Origin: Rhizobium sp. TH135
GTDB taxonomy: Bacteria > Pseudomonadota > Alphaproteobacteria > Rhizobiales > Rhizobiaceae
Assembly: GCF_002855515.1 (NCBI RefSeq)
Contig: NZ_PKRP01000002.1
Location: forward strand, 186,001-250,000
Direction of reading: 5' to 3'
Length of the DNA stretch: 64,000 bases
Of the stretch, positions 45,472 to 55,576 are shown piece after piece. Made by a program: the position numbers and the translations under genes. Each line of letters starts with the position of its first letter. The first letter of the stretch is position 1. The notes beneath the pieces are model-generated. The model made no database searches. It was not told the origin of the DNA and saw only the letters and a program-made list of their open reading frames with translations.

Positions 45472-47730
45472 ATGGATATGAACGAAATCAAAGAGATCTT
45501 TTTCCAGGAATGCGAGGAGCAGCTCGCAGAACTGGAATCCGGTCTTCTGAAAATGAATGATGGAGATCGGGATCCGGAAACGGTGAACGCCGTGTTCCGC
45601 GCGGTCCACTCCATCAAGGGCGGTGCTGGCGCCTTCGGTCTCGACGACCTGGTCGCCTTCGCGCACGTCTTCGAGACGACTCTTGATTGCGTTCGTTCCA
45701 ACAAGCTGGAACCCGGCCCTGAAGTCATGAAGGTGATGCTGAAGTCGGCCGACGTTCTGGCCGACTTGGTCAGCGCTTCGCGCGACGGCGGAAGTGTCGA
45801 CGAAAGCCGTTCGAGCGGCCTGGTCAAGGAACTGGAAGCGCTCGCCAACGGCGAGATGCCAGCTCCCTCTGCAGCGCCTGTCGCCGTAGCCAAGCCGGCT
45901 CCGAAGGCCGCTGCACCGGCCCCAGTGGCCGCGCCGAGCGATGACAGTGGCTTCCAGCCGATCCCCTTCACCTTCGACGGCTTCGGCGGCGAAGATGAAG
46001 CAGCCGCTGAAATCTCCACATTCGACGTGACTTTCAAGCCACGCCGCGACCTCTATTCGAAGGGCAACGAAGCCGCCCTCCTGTTGCGCGATCTGTCCCG
46101 CCTCGGCGAGATGAGCATCAACTGCAACATGGACGACCTGCCGTCGCTCGACGACATCGATCCGGAAGCCGCCTATTTCCACTGGACCATCCAGATCAAG
46201 GCGGAAAAGGGCGAAGAAGGCATCCGCCAGGTCTTCGAATTTGCCGAGTGGGACTGCGACCTCGACGTAAAGCTCCGCGAGCCTGAAGCAGCCGCCCCGA
46301 CGGAAGAACTGCCGATGGTGCCGGTTCCATTCGACCTGTCTGCTCTTGACGACAGCGCCGACGCTCCGGAAGAAACCGTAGCAGCAGCCGTCGAAGCTGC
46401 CGAGACGGCCTCCAACGTCATGAAAATGGCGGCAAGTGCTGCCAAGACCGAGAAGAAGGAATCGCCTGCCGCCGCCGCTGCAGCCGCAGCAGCCGCTGCC
46501 GCCGCCCAGGCCAACAACACGGCCGGTCAGACCATCCGCGTTGATCTCGACCGCGTCGACCGCCTGATCAACCTGGTGGGCGAGCTCGTCATCAACCAGG
46601 CAATGCTCTCGCAGAGCGTTATCGAAAACGATGCAACCGGCACGTCCGCCGTCAACATGGGCCTCGAAGAGCTGCAGCAGCTCACCCGCGAGATCCAGGA
46701 CTCGGTCATGGCGATCCGCGCGCAGCCGGTGAAGCCGGTCTTCCAGCGCATGTCGCGTATCGTTCGCGAAGTGGCCGATATGGTCGGCAAGTCGATCCGC
46801 CTGGTCACGGAAGGTGAAAACACCGAAGTCGACAAGACGGTCATCGACAAGCTCGCCGAGCCGCTGACCCACATGATCCGAAACGCCGTCGACCACGGCA
46901 TCGAAAGCCCCGAAAAGCGTGCGGCCGCCGGCAAGGAGCCGGAAGGCACGATCAAGCTGACGGCAAAGCATCGCTCGGGCCGTATCGTCATCGAACTCGT
47001 CGACGACGGTGCCGGTATCAACCGCGAACGCGTCCGCCAGAAGGCCATCGACAACGAACTGATCGCTGCCGACGCCAATCTGACCGATGAAGAAATCGAC
47101 AACCTGATCTTCGCACCGGGCTTCTCGACCGCCGACAAGATCTCCGACATTTCCGGCCGTGGTGTCGGTATGGACGTGGTCAAGCGTTCGATCCAGGCAC
47201 TTGGCGGTCGTATCTCGATCACCTCGCGTCCGGGCCTCGGTTCGACCTTCACCATGAGCCTTCCGCTCACGCTCGCCGTTCTCGACGGCATGGTGGTCAC
47301 GGTCGCCGGCCAGACCCTGGTCGTCCCGCTCACCGCGATCGTCGAAACGCTGCAGCCGGAAGCGCAGAACATCCACTCCTTCGGTGCCAACCAGCGCCTG
47401 ATCTCGATCCGCAACTCCTTCTGCCCGCTGGTGGATGTCGGCCGGATCCTGAACTTCCGCGGCATTCAGGCAAACCCCATGGAAGGCGTCGCCCTCCTGG
47501 TGGAATCCGAAGGCGGTGGCCAGCGCGCCCTCATGGTCGATGCGATTCAGGGCCAGCGTCAGGTCGTCATCAAGTCGCTCGAAGCCAACTACACCCATGT
47601 CCCGGGCATCGCAGCCGCAACCATCCTCGGTGATGGTCGAGTGGCACTCATCCTGGACGTGGATGCCGTCGTCGCCGCCTCGCGTGGTCAGTCACTCAAG
47701 CAGGAAATGTCGTTAGCCGTCGCAGGGTAA
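45472..47730 (+). CDS. cheA: chemotaxis histidine kinase CheA
   Basis: 752 residues. P1/HPt phosphotransfer domain with His46 ([16 protein letters not shown]), an Ala/Pro linker, a P2-like region (about 160-275), a long Ala-rich linker (~325-345), then the dimerisation segment from [20 protein letters not shown]. The ATPase follows: N box [15 protein letters not shown]1 ELVDDGAGI, and [20 protein letters not shown]. The CheW-like P5 domain ends the protein. It phosphorylates CheY1, CheY2 and CheB in response to receptors. No leftward gene exists here despite a long opposite-strand frame. Confidence 0.95.
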   Translation: MDMNEIKEIFFQECEEQLAELESGLLKMNDGDRDPETVNAVFRAVHSIKGGAGAFGLDDLVAFAHVFETTLDCVRSNKLEPGPEVMKVMLKSADVLADLVSASRDGGSVDESRSSGLVKELEALANGEMPAPSAAPVAVAKPAPKAAAPAPVAAPSDDSGFQPIPFTFDGFGGEDEAAAEISTFDVTFKPRRDLYSKGNEAALLLRDLSRLGEMSINCNMDDLPSLDDIDPEAAYFHWTIQIKAEKGEEGIRQVFEFAEWDCDLDVKLREPEAAAPTEELPMVPVPFDLSALDDSADAPEETVAAAVEAAETASNVMKMAASAAKTEKKESPAAAAAAAAAAAAAQANNTAGQTIRVDLDRVDRLINLVGELVINQAMLSQSVIENDATGTSAVNMGLEELQQLTREIQDSVMAIRAQPVKPVFQRMSRIVREVADMVGKSIRLVTEGENTEVDKTVIDKLAEPLTHMIRNAVDHGIESPEKRAAAGKEPEGTIKLTAKHRSGRIVIELVDDGAGINRERVRQKAIDNELIAADANLTDEEIDNLIFAPGFSTADKISDISGRGVGMDVVKRSIQALGGRISITSRPGLGSTFTMSLPLTLAVLDGMVVTVAGQTLVVPLTAIVETLQPEAQNIHSFGANQRLISIRNSFCPLVDVGRILNFRGIQANPMEGVALLVESEGGGQRALMVDAIQGQRQVVIKSLEANYTHVPGIAAATILGDGRVALILDVDAVVAASRGQSLKQEMSLAVAG

Positions 47731-47734
47731 TAGT

Positions 47735-48205
47735 ATGTCGTATGCGGTCAAAAACTTAGGTCAGGGAAACCGTGAACTCATCGCCTTCCGTATCGGCGAT
47801 CAGGAGTTTTGCGTGAACGTCATGTCGGTGCGTGAAATCCGGGGTTGGTCCCCGGCGACCCCGCTGCCGCACTCCCCGCACTATGTCTTGGGCGTCATCA
47901 ACCTGCGTGGTGCCGTCCTGCCGATCATAGACCTGTCTTTGCGCCTGGGCATGAAGCCCGCTGAACCGACCGCCCGCCACGTGATCATCGTGGCCCAGGT
48001 CAAGTCCAGGATCGTGGGACTGCTCGTCGAAGCAGTCTCGGACATCCTGACCGTGACCGACGACGACATACAGCCGACGCCGGAGGTCTCCTCCGACCTC
48101 GAACGACAATATGCCCGAGGCATTCTCGCCATCGACAAGCGGATGATCTGCTTGATCGAGCTTGGTGCACTTTTCAACGAAGCCGCCGAAAGCGAGGCTG
48201 CATGA
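47735..48205 (+). CDS. cheW: CheW coupling protein
   Basis: 156 residues. A single CheW-type SH3-like domain: [52 protein letters not shown], and [15 protein letters not shown]. It links CheA to receptors. Presence of cheW inside the operon matches Sinorhizobium and differs from Agrobacterium, where it is elsewhere. The stop overlaps the cheR start (ATGA). Confidence 0.95.
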   Translation: MSYAVKNLGQGNRELIAFRIGDQEFCVNVMSVREIRGWSPATPLPHSPHYVLGVINLRGAVLPIIDLSLRLGMKPAEPTARHVIIVAQVKSRIVGLLVEAVSDILTVTDDDIQPTPEVSSDLERQYARGILAIDKRMICLIELGALFNEAAESEAA

Positions 48206-49104
48206 CCTTTGCAATGAGTACATCCCGTCAATCGGACGACGAGGTCCTGGCCAGCGGCGAATACCCGCTGACCCGGCGGGATTTGAACGAGATTGCTGCC
48301 ATGATCTATTCGGATGCGGGGATCGCGCTGAACGACAGCAAGGCCTCGCTTGTCTACTCGCGCCTTTCCAAGCATATCCGCAATCTCGGCCTCTCCGGCT
48401 TCCGCGCCTACTGTCAACTCGTCGCTTCTCAGGAAGGGGCAGGCGAGCGCCGCGAAATGCTGTCGCATCTGACGACCAACTTCACCCGCTTCTTCCGCGA
48501 GAACCATCACTTCGAGCATCTGCGCGACGAGGTTCTGCCGGGTCTGATCCAGCGCGCGAAGTCCGGTGGCCGAGTGCGTATCTGGTCGGCAGCAAGCTCT
48601 GACGGCCAGGAACCCTATTCGATCGCGCTCACCGTCTTCCAGGCCTTCCCGAACGTCCTCGACTACGACTTCAAGATCCTGGCGACAGACATCGACCCCA
48701 AGATCCTCGCCATCGCCCGACAGGGTGCCTATGACGAGCAGGCGCTCGAGACGGTGTCGCCCGCCATGCGCAAGCAGTGGTTCAAGGAAGTCGAAATCGC
48801 CGGACGTCGCAAGTTCCAGGTCGACGAGCGCCTGAAGCGGCTGATCACCTATAATGAGCTCAACCTGATGGCCCAATGGCCATTCAAGGGCAAGTTCGAC
48901 GTCATCTTCTGCCGCAACGTCGTCATCTACTTCGACGAACCGACACAGATGCGGATCTGGACCCGCTTTGCGGACCTGCTCCCGATCGGTGGCCATCTCT
49001 ACATCGGCCATTCGGAGCGCGTTTCCGGCGACTCGAAGAACGATTTCGACAATATCGGCATCACGACCTATCGCTACCTGGGCAAGAACGGAGGGCGCAA
49101 ATAA
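48202..49104 (+). CDS. cheR: chemoreceptor glutamate methyltransferase CheR
   Basis: 300 residues. The helical N-domain ([36 protein letters not shown]) precedes the SAM-binding domain: [39 protein letters not shown], and [18 protein letters not shown]. It methylates glutamates on receptors for adaptation. A start at 48214 is the other reasonable choice. The stop overlaps the cheB start by one base. Confidence 0.94.
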   Translation: MTFAMSTSRQSDDEVLASGEYPLTRRDLNEIAAMIYSDAGIALNDSKASLVYSRLSKHIRNLGLSGFRAYCQLVASQEGAGERREMLSHLTTNFTRFFRENHHFEHLRDEVLPGLIQRAKSGGRVRIWSAASSDGQEPYSIALTVFQAFPNVLDYDFKILATDIDPKILAIARQGAYDEQALETVSPAMRKQWFKEVEIAGRRKFQVDERLKRLITYNELNLMAQWPFKGKFDVIFCRNVVIYFDEPTQMRIWTRFADLLPIGGHLYIGHSERVSGDSKNDFDNIGITTYRYLGKNGGRK

Positions 49105-50150
49105 TGGCAGCACCTGCTCGCGTTCTCGTCGTCGACGATAGCCCGACCATGCGCGGCTTGATCACGGCCGTGCTAAGTCAGGACCCGGATGTCAGCGTCA
49201 TCGGCCAGGCCGGCGACGCCATGGAAGCCCGCGCGGCCATCAAGCAGCTCAATCCCGATGTCGTTACACTCGACATCGAGATGCCGAACATGAACGGACT
49301 GGAGTTCCTGGAAAAGATCATGAAGCTCCGGCCGATGCCGGTGATCATGGTCTCCACCATGACCCACCGCGGCGCCGAAGCAACGCTTGCGGCCTTGGAA
49401 ATCGGTGCTTTCGACTGCGTGGCAAAGCCGCAGCCGGGTGATGCCCGTCCCTTCGGCGAACTGGCCGAAAAGGTAAAGGCTGCGGCCCGCTCTCAGCACC
49501 GCCACCACGCCGCACCGCATGTGCAGCCCGTGTCGGCAGCCCCGGTCGCGGACTTCCGGGTCGGCCGCAAGATCGTCGCGATCGGTTCGTCGACCGGTGG
49601 CGTGGAAGCACTGATCGCCGTGTTGCAGAAGTTCCCGCGCAATTGCCCCCCGACGGTGATTACGCAGCACATGCCGCCGACCTTCACCAAGAGCTTTGCC
49701 GAACGTCTCAATCGTCTCTGTGCCCCTGTGGTGGAGGAGGCCACGGATGGTGCAAGGCTTGAGATCGGCAAGATCTATCTGGCTCCGGGTGGGGAACGGC
49801 ATCTGCAGGTGTCGAATGCCTCGGCTCCCTGCTGCCGCCTCGTCGAGCGCGCGCCGGTCAACGGACATCGTCCTTCGGTGGATGTCCTGTTTGATTCCGT
49901 CGCAGAACTCGCTGGCCGGAACGCCGTCGGGGTTATCCTGACGGGCATGGGGCGCGATGGTGCGTCCGGCCTATTGAAGATGCGTCATGCCGGTGCTCGC
50001 ACCGTTGGCCAGAACGAAAAGACCTGTGTGGTCTATGGGATGCCTCGAGTCGCCTATGAGCTGGGCGCTGTCGAGCATCAACTACCTCTCTCCTCCATTG
50101 GCGAGGAAATCCTCAAACTCACTGCTGCCCGAAAAGAAGGTATCGAATAA
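49104..50150 (+). CDS. cheB: receptor methylesterase/response regulator CheB
   Basis: 348 residues. Receiver domain at residues ~5-125 with Asp57 ([14 protein letters not shown]) and the Lys in VAKPQPG. The C-terminal esterase has the Ser in [12 protein letters not shown], the His in [17 protein letters not shown] and the Asp in [14 protein letters not shown]. It removes receptor methyl groups when phosphorylated by CheA. It overlaps cheR and cheY2 at both ends by single bases. Confidence 0.95.
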   Translation: MAAPARVLVVDDSPTMRGLITAVLSQDPDVSVIGQAGDAMEARAAIKQLNPDVVTLDIEMPNMNGLEFLEKIMKLRPMPVIMVSTMTHRGAEATLAALEIGAFDCVAKPQPGDARPFGELAEKVKAAARSQHRHHAAPHVQPVSAAPVADFRVGRKIVAIGSSTGGVEALIAVLQKFPRNCPPTVITQHMPPTFTKSFAERLNRLCAPVVEEATDGARLEIGKIYLAPGGERHLQVSNASAPCCRLVERAPVNGHRPSVDVLFDSVAELAGRNAVGVILTGMGRDGASGLLKMRHAGARTVGQNEKTCVVYGMPRVAYELGAVEHQLPLSSIGEEILKLTAARKEGIE

Positions 50151-50539
50151 TGTCCCTAGCTGAAAAAATCAAAGTTCTGATCGTCGACGATCAGGTCACA
50201 AGTCGCCTGCTGCTCAGCGACGCGCTGACCCAGCTCGGCTTCAAGCAGATCACTGCCGCCGGCGACGGCGAGCAGGGCATGAAGATCATGGAGCAGCAGC
50301 CCCATCACCTGGTCATCTCGGACTTCAACATGCCGAAGATGGACGGTCTGGGTCTTCTGCAGGCCGTGCGCACCAACCCGAATACCAAGAAGGCCGCCTT
50401 CATCATTCTGACCGCGCAGGGTGACCGCGCGCTGGTCCAGAAGGCCGCACAGCTGGGCGCCAACAACGTCCTGGCAAAGCCGTTCACCATTGAAAAAATG
50501 AAGGCAGCCATCGAGGCTGTATTCGGAGCCCTAAAATGA
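50150..50539 (+). CDS. cheY2: CheY2 response regulator (motor-binding)
   Basis: 129 residues, one receiver domain with DD pair at 13-14, phosphoacceptor Asp58 ([15 protein letters not shown]), Thr in ILTAQGD and Lys in VLAKPF. In Sinorhizobium, phosphorylated CheY2 controls flagellar rotation speed through FliM. The stop overlaps cheD (ATGA). Confidence 0.93.
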   Translation: MSLAEKIKVLIVDDQVTSRLLLSDALTQLGFKQITAAGDGEQGMKIMEQQPHHLVISDFNMPKMDGLGLLQAVRTNPNTKKAAFIILTAQGDRALVQKAAQLGANNVLAKPFTIEKMKAAIEAVFGALK

Positions 50540-51090
50540 CTGAAGACGGTGCAGCAAAGCGCGTCCACATAATTCAAGGGGAGTGGAAGGTCAGCAAGGA
50601 CCCAAACGTGGTTCTGTCGACCATCCTCGGTTCGTGTGTTGCTGCCTGTATTCGGGATCCGATTGCAGGGGTAGGTGGCATGAACCACTTCCTGCTGCCG
50701 GGTTCGGCCGTGCCGGGAGCCGGTGGCGGTGACGCCACCCGCTACGGGGTTCACCTGATGGAACTCCTGATCAACGGTCTTCTGAAGCAGGGCGCCCGCA
50801 GGGACCGCCTTGAGGCAAAGATCTTCGGTGGCGCCAAGACGATCGCGACCTTCTCGAACGTCGGCGAACAGAATGCCGCCTTCGCCCAGCAGTTCCTGCG
50901 CGACGAAGGCATCAAGGTGGTTGGGTCCTCCACGGGCGGAGACCACGGCCGCAAATTGGAATTCTGGCCGGTCAGCGGTCGGGCAAGACAGTATCCGCTC
51001 ACGGGCGCAGAAACACAGAAGACGGTGGCGCTGGAGCAGCGTCCAGTTCCTGTTTCGAAGCCGGTGGAAACTTCAATCGAGTTCTTCTAG
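50536..51090 (+). CDS. cheD: chemoreceptor glutamine deamidase CheD
   Basis: 184 residues. The catalytic Cys is in [13 protein letters not shown] and the His in [10 protein letters not shown], with the following [19 protein letters not shown] and KIFGGAKT typical of CheD. It deamidates receptor glutamines. Overlaps the cheY2 stop by 4 bases. The C-terminal ~30 residues are a Gln/Val-rich tail ending SIEFF. Confidence 0.92.
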   Translation: MTEDGAAKRVHIIQGEWKVSKDPNVVLSTILGSCVAACIRDPIAGVGGMNHFLLPGSAVPGAGGGDATRYGVHLMELLINGLLKQGARRDRLEAKIFGGAKTIATFSNVGEQNAAFAQQFLRDEGIKVVGSSTGGDHGRKLEFWPVSGRARQYPLTGAETQKTVALEQRPVPVSKPVETSIEFF

Positions 51091-51103
51091 TACTGGACAT
51101 CGG

Positions 51104-51493
51104 ATGCAAAACGAACACTTGGCGGGAAACCAGGACACTCAGGAAGAACTTCCGGAGATCCTCATGCGCATCGTCAGCGAGCTGCACGACGTAGCTTATC
51201 TGATCGAGCGTGTGGAGCCGCACCTCCTTGAACTCGGTGGTCCAACGGTGCTGCAGCATCCCGAAAGCCTGAAAGTATTGCAGGGCATTGACCTGGCTGT
51301 TCAGAAGACACGGGGCCTGGCCGAATTCGTCGATACCATCACGGCGACGATCCCGTCCGACTGGATGATCGACATGACGACGGCGCTGAGCCTGGTGAAG
51401 CTTGCCGACATGCAGAAGGCCCTGGGGGCAGGTCTTCGTCATGGTCATTCCCAACCGCTCGTCAAGGCGGCTGGCGACTTCGACTTCTTCTAA
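51104..51493 (+). CDS. cheT: CheT chemotaxis protein, CheZ-like DxxxQ motif
   Basis: 129 residues, mainly helical, 13 bases after cheD. It contains GIDLAVQKTRGL, in which Asp and Gln are spaced as in the DxxxQ phosphatase motif of CheZ (there D-L-T-G-Q). The C-terminus ends in the short acidic-aromatic DFDFF, like the CheY-binding tail of CheZ. Sinorhizobium CheT has been described as having roles in signal termination and adaptation. Position after cheD and before fliF matches that gene. The phosphatase assignment here is motif-based. Confidence 0.82.
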   Translation: MQNEHLAGNQDTQEELPEILMRIVSELHDVAYLIERVEPHLLELGGPTVLQHPESLKVLQGIDLAVQKTRGLAEFVDTITATIPSDWMIDMTTALSLVKLADMQKALGAGLRHGHSQPLVKAAGDFDFF

Positions 51494-51511
51494 CCGTCCT
51501 CTAAAGGACGG
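51494..51511 (+). other. stem-loop immediately after cheT
   Basis: CCGTCCT (51494-51500) pairs with AGGACGG (51505-51511) around CTAA, directly after the cheT stop. No U-run follows, so transcription probably continues into fliF. It may act as a 3'-end stabiliser. Confidence 0.45.
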
Positions 51512-51653
51512 CCGGGCCGCAGATTCTGCGTTTGCGATCAGCCGAAATGAATTCGGCTTTCCCGCCCCGCGAAACGTTCGCACAAGTTTCGATTTCTATT
51601 GTCGCGCCAAGGGCAAAAACGCCCGAACCTTCTTGTAGATGGTGCGAGACAGA

Positions 51654-53348
51654 ATGAATCTGTTAAATCAATTACTTCAGATACCAAAAAATTTCGCGGC
51701 GATGGGTCAGGCGAAGATTTTGGCGATGGCTGGTGTGGCCGTTGTCTCCTTTGCGATCATCATTGCCGGCGCCCTCTACGTCAACAAACCCTCCTACGAG
51801 AACCTTTACGTCGGTCTGGAACCCGTCGATCTGAACCAGATCAGCATTGCGCTGGCTGAGTCGGGCATCGATTTTGAAACGGGTGCGGACGGTCAGAGCA
51901 TCAGTGTGCGCGCCGGCATGACCGGAAAGGCGCGTCTTTTGCTCGCCGAACGCGGCCTGCCCAACAGCGCCAATGCCGGCTATGAACTTTTCGACAATGT
52001 CGGCTCCCTCGGCCTGACCTCGTTCATGCAGGAAGTAACCCGGGTTCGCGCTCTGGAAGGTGAAGTCGCACGCACCATCCAGCAGATCTCGGGCATTGCC
52101 GCAGCACGGGTTCACATCGTCATGCCGGATATCGGCAACTTCCGAAGAGGCGAACAGAAGCCGACGGCTTCCGTCATGATTCGTGCCTCCTCGGATGCCG
52201 GCCGCAAGGCTGCTGCATCCATTCGTCAGTTGGTGGCCTCTTCCGTCCCAGGCCTCGATGTCGAGGACGTCACGATTCTCGATTCGACCGGCCAGCTTCT
52301 GGCAGCCGGCGACGAGACGGGCGGCGAAGCCTCGCGTTCGCTCGGCGTCGTCCAGTCCGTCCAGCGCGAGATCGAGACCAACATCGACAAGGCGCTCGCA
52401 CCATTCCTCGGGATGGACAACTTTCGCTCCAGCGTCACGGCCCAGATCAACACCGACAGCCAGCAGATCCAGGAAACCATCTACGATCCGGAATCGCGCG
52501 TCGAACGGTCTGTCCGTGTGACCAAGGAGCAGCAGAAGTCGCTGCAAAGCCAGTCCGATACGGCAGCCACGGTCGAACAGAACATTCCCCAGGCGGCACC
52601 TGAAGCAAGTGGCGGCGGTCCTCAGTCCTCGGATGAACAGGACAAGAAGGAAGAGCAGACCAACTACGAAATCAACAGCAAGACGGTCGCCACGGTCAAA
52701 AATAGCTACACCGTCGAGAAGCTGTCGGTTGCCGTTGTCGTCAACCGCGGTCGCATCGCCAAGATGGTCGGCGAGCCCGTCGACCAGGCGAAGATCGACG
52801 CCTATCTTGCCGAGATGCAGAAGATCGTCAGCTCGGCTGCCGGCCTCGACGGCGAGCGCGGCGACGTGGTCACTCTGACCGCCATGGACTTCCTCGAAAA
52901 CCAGCTGTTGGAAGAATCCGCGACCGGCCCCGGCTTCATGGAAATCCTCAGCCGCAACCTCGGCGGCATCATCAACTCGCTCGCCTTCGTTGCTGTCGCT
53001 TTCCTGATCGTCTGGATGGGCATCCGTCCGATGATCCGCACCGCAGGCGGCGGCGGAGCAGAAACGGCACTCGCTGGTGGTATCGGCGAGCAGGCCGCGG
53101 GTCTCGAGCTTCCGGACTTCTCTCCGGCGCTGGGCGGTGGATCGAGCGGCGGCCTTATGGATGGCTTCGGTTCGGATTTCGGTTTCGACTCGACCGACGA
53201 CCTACTCACCATGGACGACGATCCGAATGGCGGCTTCAACCGCCGGGTCAAGGAAGGTCCCGAGCGGCGCCTGTCGCGCATGGTGGAAATCTCGGAAGAG
53301 CGCGCCGCCAAGATCCTTCGCAAATGGGCTGTGGACAACGCAGCCTGA
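51654..53348 (+). CDS. fliF: flagellar MS-ring protein FliF
   Basis: 564 residues from the ATG at 51654; an in-frame ATG at 51639 would add five residues and neither has a strong Shine-Dalgarno. Two transmembrane helices (about 20-42 and ~440-460) flank the periplasmic part. The YscJ/FliF ring domain includes LYVGLEPVDLNQISIALAESGIDF and TSFMQEVTRVRALEGEVARTIQ. The acidic C-terminal tail (DDLLTMDDDPNGGFNRRVKEG) is the FliG-binding region. It forms the membrane ring on which the C ring assembles. It closes the chemotaxis operon and ends at a terminator. Confidence 0.94.
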   Translation: MNLLNQLLQIPKNFAAMGQAKILAMAGVAVVSFAIIIAGALYVNKPSYENLYVGLEPVDLNQISIALAESGIDFETGADGQSISVRAGMTGKARLLLAERGLPNSANAGYELFDNVGSLGLTSFMQEVTRVRALEGEVARTIQQISGIAAARVHIVMPDIGNFRRGEQKPTASVMIRASSDAGRKAAASIRQLVASSVPGLDVEDVTILDSTGQLLAAGDETGGEASRSLGVVQSVQREIETNIDKALAPFLGMDNFRSSVTAQINTDSQQIQETIYDPESRVERSVRVTKEQQKSLQSQSDTAATVEQNIPQAAPEASGGGPQSSDEQDKKEEQTNYEINSKTVATVKNSYTVEKLSVAVVVNRGRIAKMVGEPVDQAKIDAYLAEMQKIVSSAAGLDGERGDVVTLTAMDFLENQLLEESATGPGFMEILSRNLGGIINSLAFVAVAFLIVWMGIRPMIRTAGGGGAETALAGGIGEQAAGLELPDFSPALGGGSSGGLMDGFGSDFGFDSTDDLLTMDDDPNGGFNRRVKEGPERRLSRMVEISEERAAKILRKWAVDNAA

Positions 53349-53371
53349 CAATCAAGAACAAACGAGTACCA

Positions 53372-53395
53372 ACCGCGCCCCCTGGGCGCGGTTTT
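53372..53395 (+). terminator. rho-independent terminator after fliF
   Basis: ACCGCGCCC (53372-53380) pairs with GGGCGCGGT (53384-53392) around CCT, followed by TTT. It lies 24 bases after the fliF stop and ends the operon before visN. Confidence 0.88.
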
Positions 53396-53613
53396 GCGTT
53401 GTAAGCCCATCAGCATGCGGGATTGCAACATGGCCCACAGACGGGCATGCTTCCAGCCGTCCAAGATTACCGAAGACACCTGTGACCTTTGCCACTTTAT
53501 ATTTTACAGTGAACATGATTCGGTAGCTTGAGATTACGGAGCGGTCTGAGTCGTCCGTGATCTTTCGCGGGGAAGACTGCGATACTGCAAGGCTGTTCAA
53601 AGGGGCACATTGA

Positions 53614-54363
53614 ATGGATGCCGAGCTGACAACGGAGGGCCAAGAGGGGCGGGCTCGTGCGGCTGCTCCTATGGAGCCTCCGCAAAAAGGCTCTTCGTCG
53701 AAGGACGTCTTGATCCGAAAGCTGGCAACGCCGGCGCTTTCGGGCGATATGGGGCAGTGCCTGCGGGTTCTGTGTGACTATGTCGGCGCCTCGCGTCACC
53801 TTCTGGCGCGTTACGACCTTGTCCAGGAAGAAGGCCTCGATTTCGTGGTCGCTGCCGATTGGCCGTTTGACCTCGTCCGTCGCCTCGAAAGCGAACTGGC
53901 CACCAGCTATTCCCAATCGACCGAGCTGGAGAAATGCCTCTCGGTCCTGCAGCCCAAATACGCGATCCTGCCCGACGACGCGCATGTGCCGCTCGGCATC
54001 AGCCGTCAGTACTGCACGGTGACGATGAATGTCGGCCGCACCCGTCTCGCTTTGATGCTGCTGTTCCCGCAGGACTATGTGCTCTCACCCGAAAGGCTTC
54101 GGGAAGTCGGGCTGCTCGCAGGTTATGCGCTCAGCCTCTCCACGAACAAGGGCCACAAGAGCGATCGTGATTTCGACCTGACCGATCGCGAGCTTGAGTG
54201 CCTTTTCTGGATTGCAGAAGGCAAGACGAGCGACGAAATCGCGACGATCCTTGGCATCTCGCGCAATACGATCAACAATTACATCACCAGCGTCATGCGT
54301 AAGACAGCAACGAAGACACGCTCGGAAGCGATCGCTTATGCGGTCCGCAACAATCTCGTCTAA
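53614..54363 (+). CDS. visN: VisN, LuxR-type motility master regulator
   Basis: 249 residues. A ligand-type N-domain (about 30-170) leads to a LuxR helix-turn-helix at the C-terminus: DLTDRELECLFWIAEGKTSDEIATILGISRNTINNYITSVMRKTATKTRSEAIAYAVRN. VisN with VisR is the top activator of the flagellar and chemotaxis cascade in Sinorhizobium. It is immediately followed by visR (10 bases) and preceded by a 265-base gap with its own promoter. Confidence 0.88.
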   Translation: MDAELTTEGQEGRARAAAPMEPPQKGSSSKDVLIRKLATPALSGDMGQCLRVLCDYVGASRHLLARYDLVQEEGLDFVVAADWPFDLVRRLESELATSYSQSTELEKCLSVLQPKYAILPDDAHVPLGISRQYCTVTMNVGRTRLALMLLFPQDYVLSPERLREVGLLAGYALSLSTNKGHKSDRDFDLTDRELECLFWIAEGKTSDEIATILGISRNTINNYITSVMRKTATKTRSEAIAYAVRNNLV

Positions 54364-54373
54364 GGGAGCAGGA

Positions 54374-55123
54374 ATGGCCACCAATACCAGACCAGGCGGA
54401 GCCATCCTCGAAGATGCGACTTGGTCCGGCCAGCGCCCCGTTACCTCCCGCTCGGACATCTTCCCAAAACTGGTATCCCTGCAGCGGTCATTGAACGCGC
54501 GCGGTTTTGCAGCATTTCGTGTCGGAGGCGCAAGCCTGCCGCACAAGCGGCGTCTCGACCCCGAATTCGAGAACTGGAGCAGCGGCCTCAGCAGCGGCCG
54601 TGACGCCTTCGTCGCCGCGTATGGTGACATCTTGCTCGCGCATATCGAAACATCGACCCTGCCGCTGCTCTGGAGCGCAGAGGAGAAGACGAGCTTCCTC
54701 GATGCCTCGGACTTCACCCCGTTTGCCGTCCAGCTGCAGGAGCGCCTGCTGCCCTATTCCGGCGTCGCATTCCCTGTCCGCCTCGGAGCTGTCGGAAACG
54801 GCTATGTCGTCTTCCCGACGATCGGTGGGGCCGATCTTCCTGGTGAACTCATCCTTGCCGTGCACAGCCGTTGCTACAAGGTGATGACGGACATCCTGTC
54901 GCTGGACGAGCGGCGTGCAGCACCGTCGGAGACCTTGAGCGAACGCGAGATCGCCTGCCTTCAATTGGCCGGCGACGGTCGTATCAGTGAAGAAATCGCT
55001 GAGCGCCTCGGCCTCTCGGTCCATACCGTCAACGCTTATCTCGGCTCTGCCACGATTAAGCTTGATTCGGTCAACCGCATCCAGGCGATCGCCAAGGCGA
55101 TCCGCCTCGGCTACATCACCTGA
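54374..55123 (+). CDS. visR: VisR, LuxR-type motility master regulator
   Basis: 249 residues from the ATG at 54374 (AAGGGAG). Same layout as VisN, with the C-terminal helix-turn-helix SEREIACLQLAGDGRISEEIAERLGLSVHTVNAYLGSATIKLDSVNRIQAIAKAIRLGYIT. Acts with VisN, probably as a heterodimer. It converges on a small leftward motility gene with 7 bases between stops. Confidence 0.88.
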   Translation: MATNTRPGGAILEDATWSGQRPVTSRSDIFPKLVSLQRSLNARGFAAFRVGGASLPHKRRLDPEFENWSSGLSSGRDAFVAAYGDILLAHIETSTLPLLWSAEEKTSFLDASDFTPFAVQLQERLLPYSGVAFPVRLGAVGNGYVVFPTIGGADLPGELILAVHSRCYKVMTDILSLDERRAAPSETLSEREIACLQLAGDGRISEEIAERLGLSVHTVNAYLGSATIKLDSVNRIQAIAKAIRLGYIT

Positions 55124-55130
55124 TCAAACC

Positions 55131-55571
55131 TCATCCGTAGAGGGGGGACGTCTGTCCCTTTACGAAACGCGCCTCCTGCAGGCGTTCTTCGAGCATGCGC
55201 GTGTTGGTGTCCGGATCGCCGGACGAATCGTGAAACGCGATATGCTTGATGTCGAGCCCGGCCTGCTCGTTGGTGAGCGTCAGCTGGGAATAAATCGTGA
55301 TGCCGCGCGGCTTGATCTCGAGATCCAGCACGATTTCCGGTGGGCCACCCCATTCCAGCCGATAATCTCCACCTGCACCGAAAACCACGGTGCCCGGGTG
55401 GAAATAGAGCTCTGCTGCCGACGAGACGAGGTCCGACAGATTGCCATAAAGTTCAAAACGCAGAAGTGAAATAAGGTCGGCAGCATCGAGAAGGCGCAAC
55501 TCGCTCGCGACGGGGCTGATCGCCTCGGCCACAATGCGTTCACGCTGGTTGGTATATGAGCATTTCTTCAT
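55131..55571 (-). CDS. conserved hypothetical protein of the flagellar cluster
   Basis: 146 residues, soluble, mixed alpha/beta. Segments such as VIDAADLISLLRFELYGNL in outline (ELRLLDAADLISLLRFELYGN) and a beta-rich middle (AELYFHPGTVVFGAGGDYRLEW, IVLDLEIKPRGITIYSQLTL) are visible. It follows flhB with a 5-base gap and must be co-translated with it. The same location is conserved in rhizobial motility clusters. A role in assembly or regulation is likely. Function is not recognisable from sequence. Confidence 0.7.
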   Translation of the reverse strand: MKKCSYTNQRERIVAEAISPVASELRLLDAADLISLLRFELYGNLSDLVSSAAELYFHPGTVVFGAGGDYRLEWGGPPEIVLDLEIKPRGITIYSQLTLTNEQAGLDIKHIAFHDSSGDPDTNTRMLEERLQEARFVKGQTSPLYG

Positions 55572-55576
55572 CGGGC

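Noticed and set aside
46450..46520. GCC/GCA-rich tract in cheA as a possible microsatellite
   Set aside because: It codes for the Ala-rich linker of CheA with mixed codons, so it is a normal linker rather than an unstable simple repeat.
45280..47598. Long leftward frame (772 codons) opposite cheA
   Set aside because: It is the antisense frame of a high-GC gene, rich in His, Asp and Arg without domain motifs, and the sense strand encodes unmistakable CheA.
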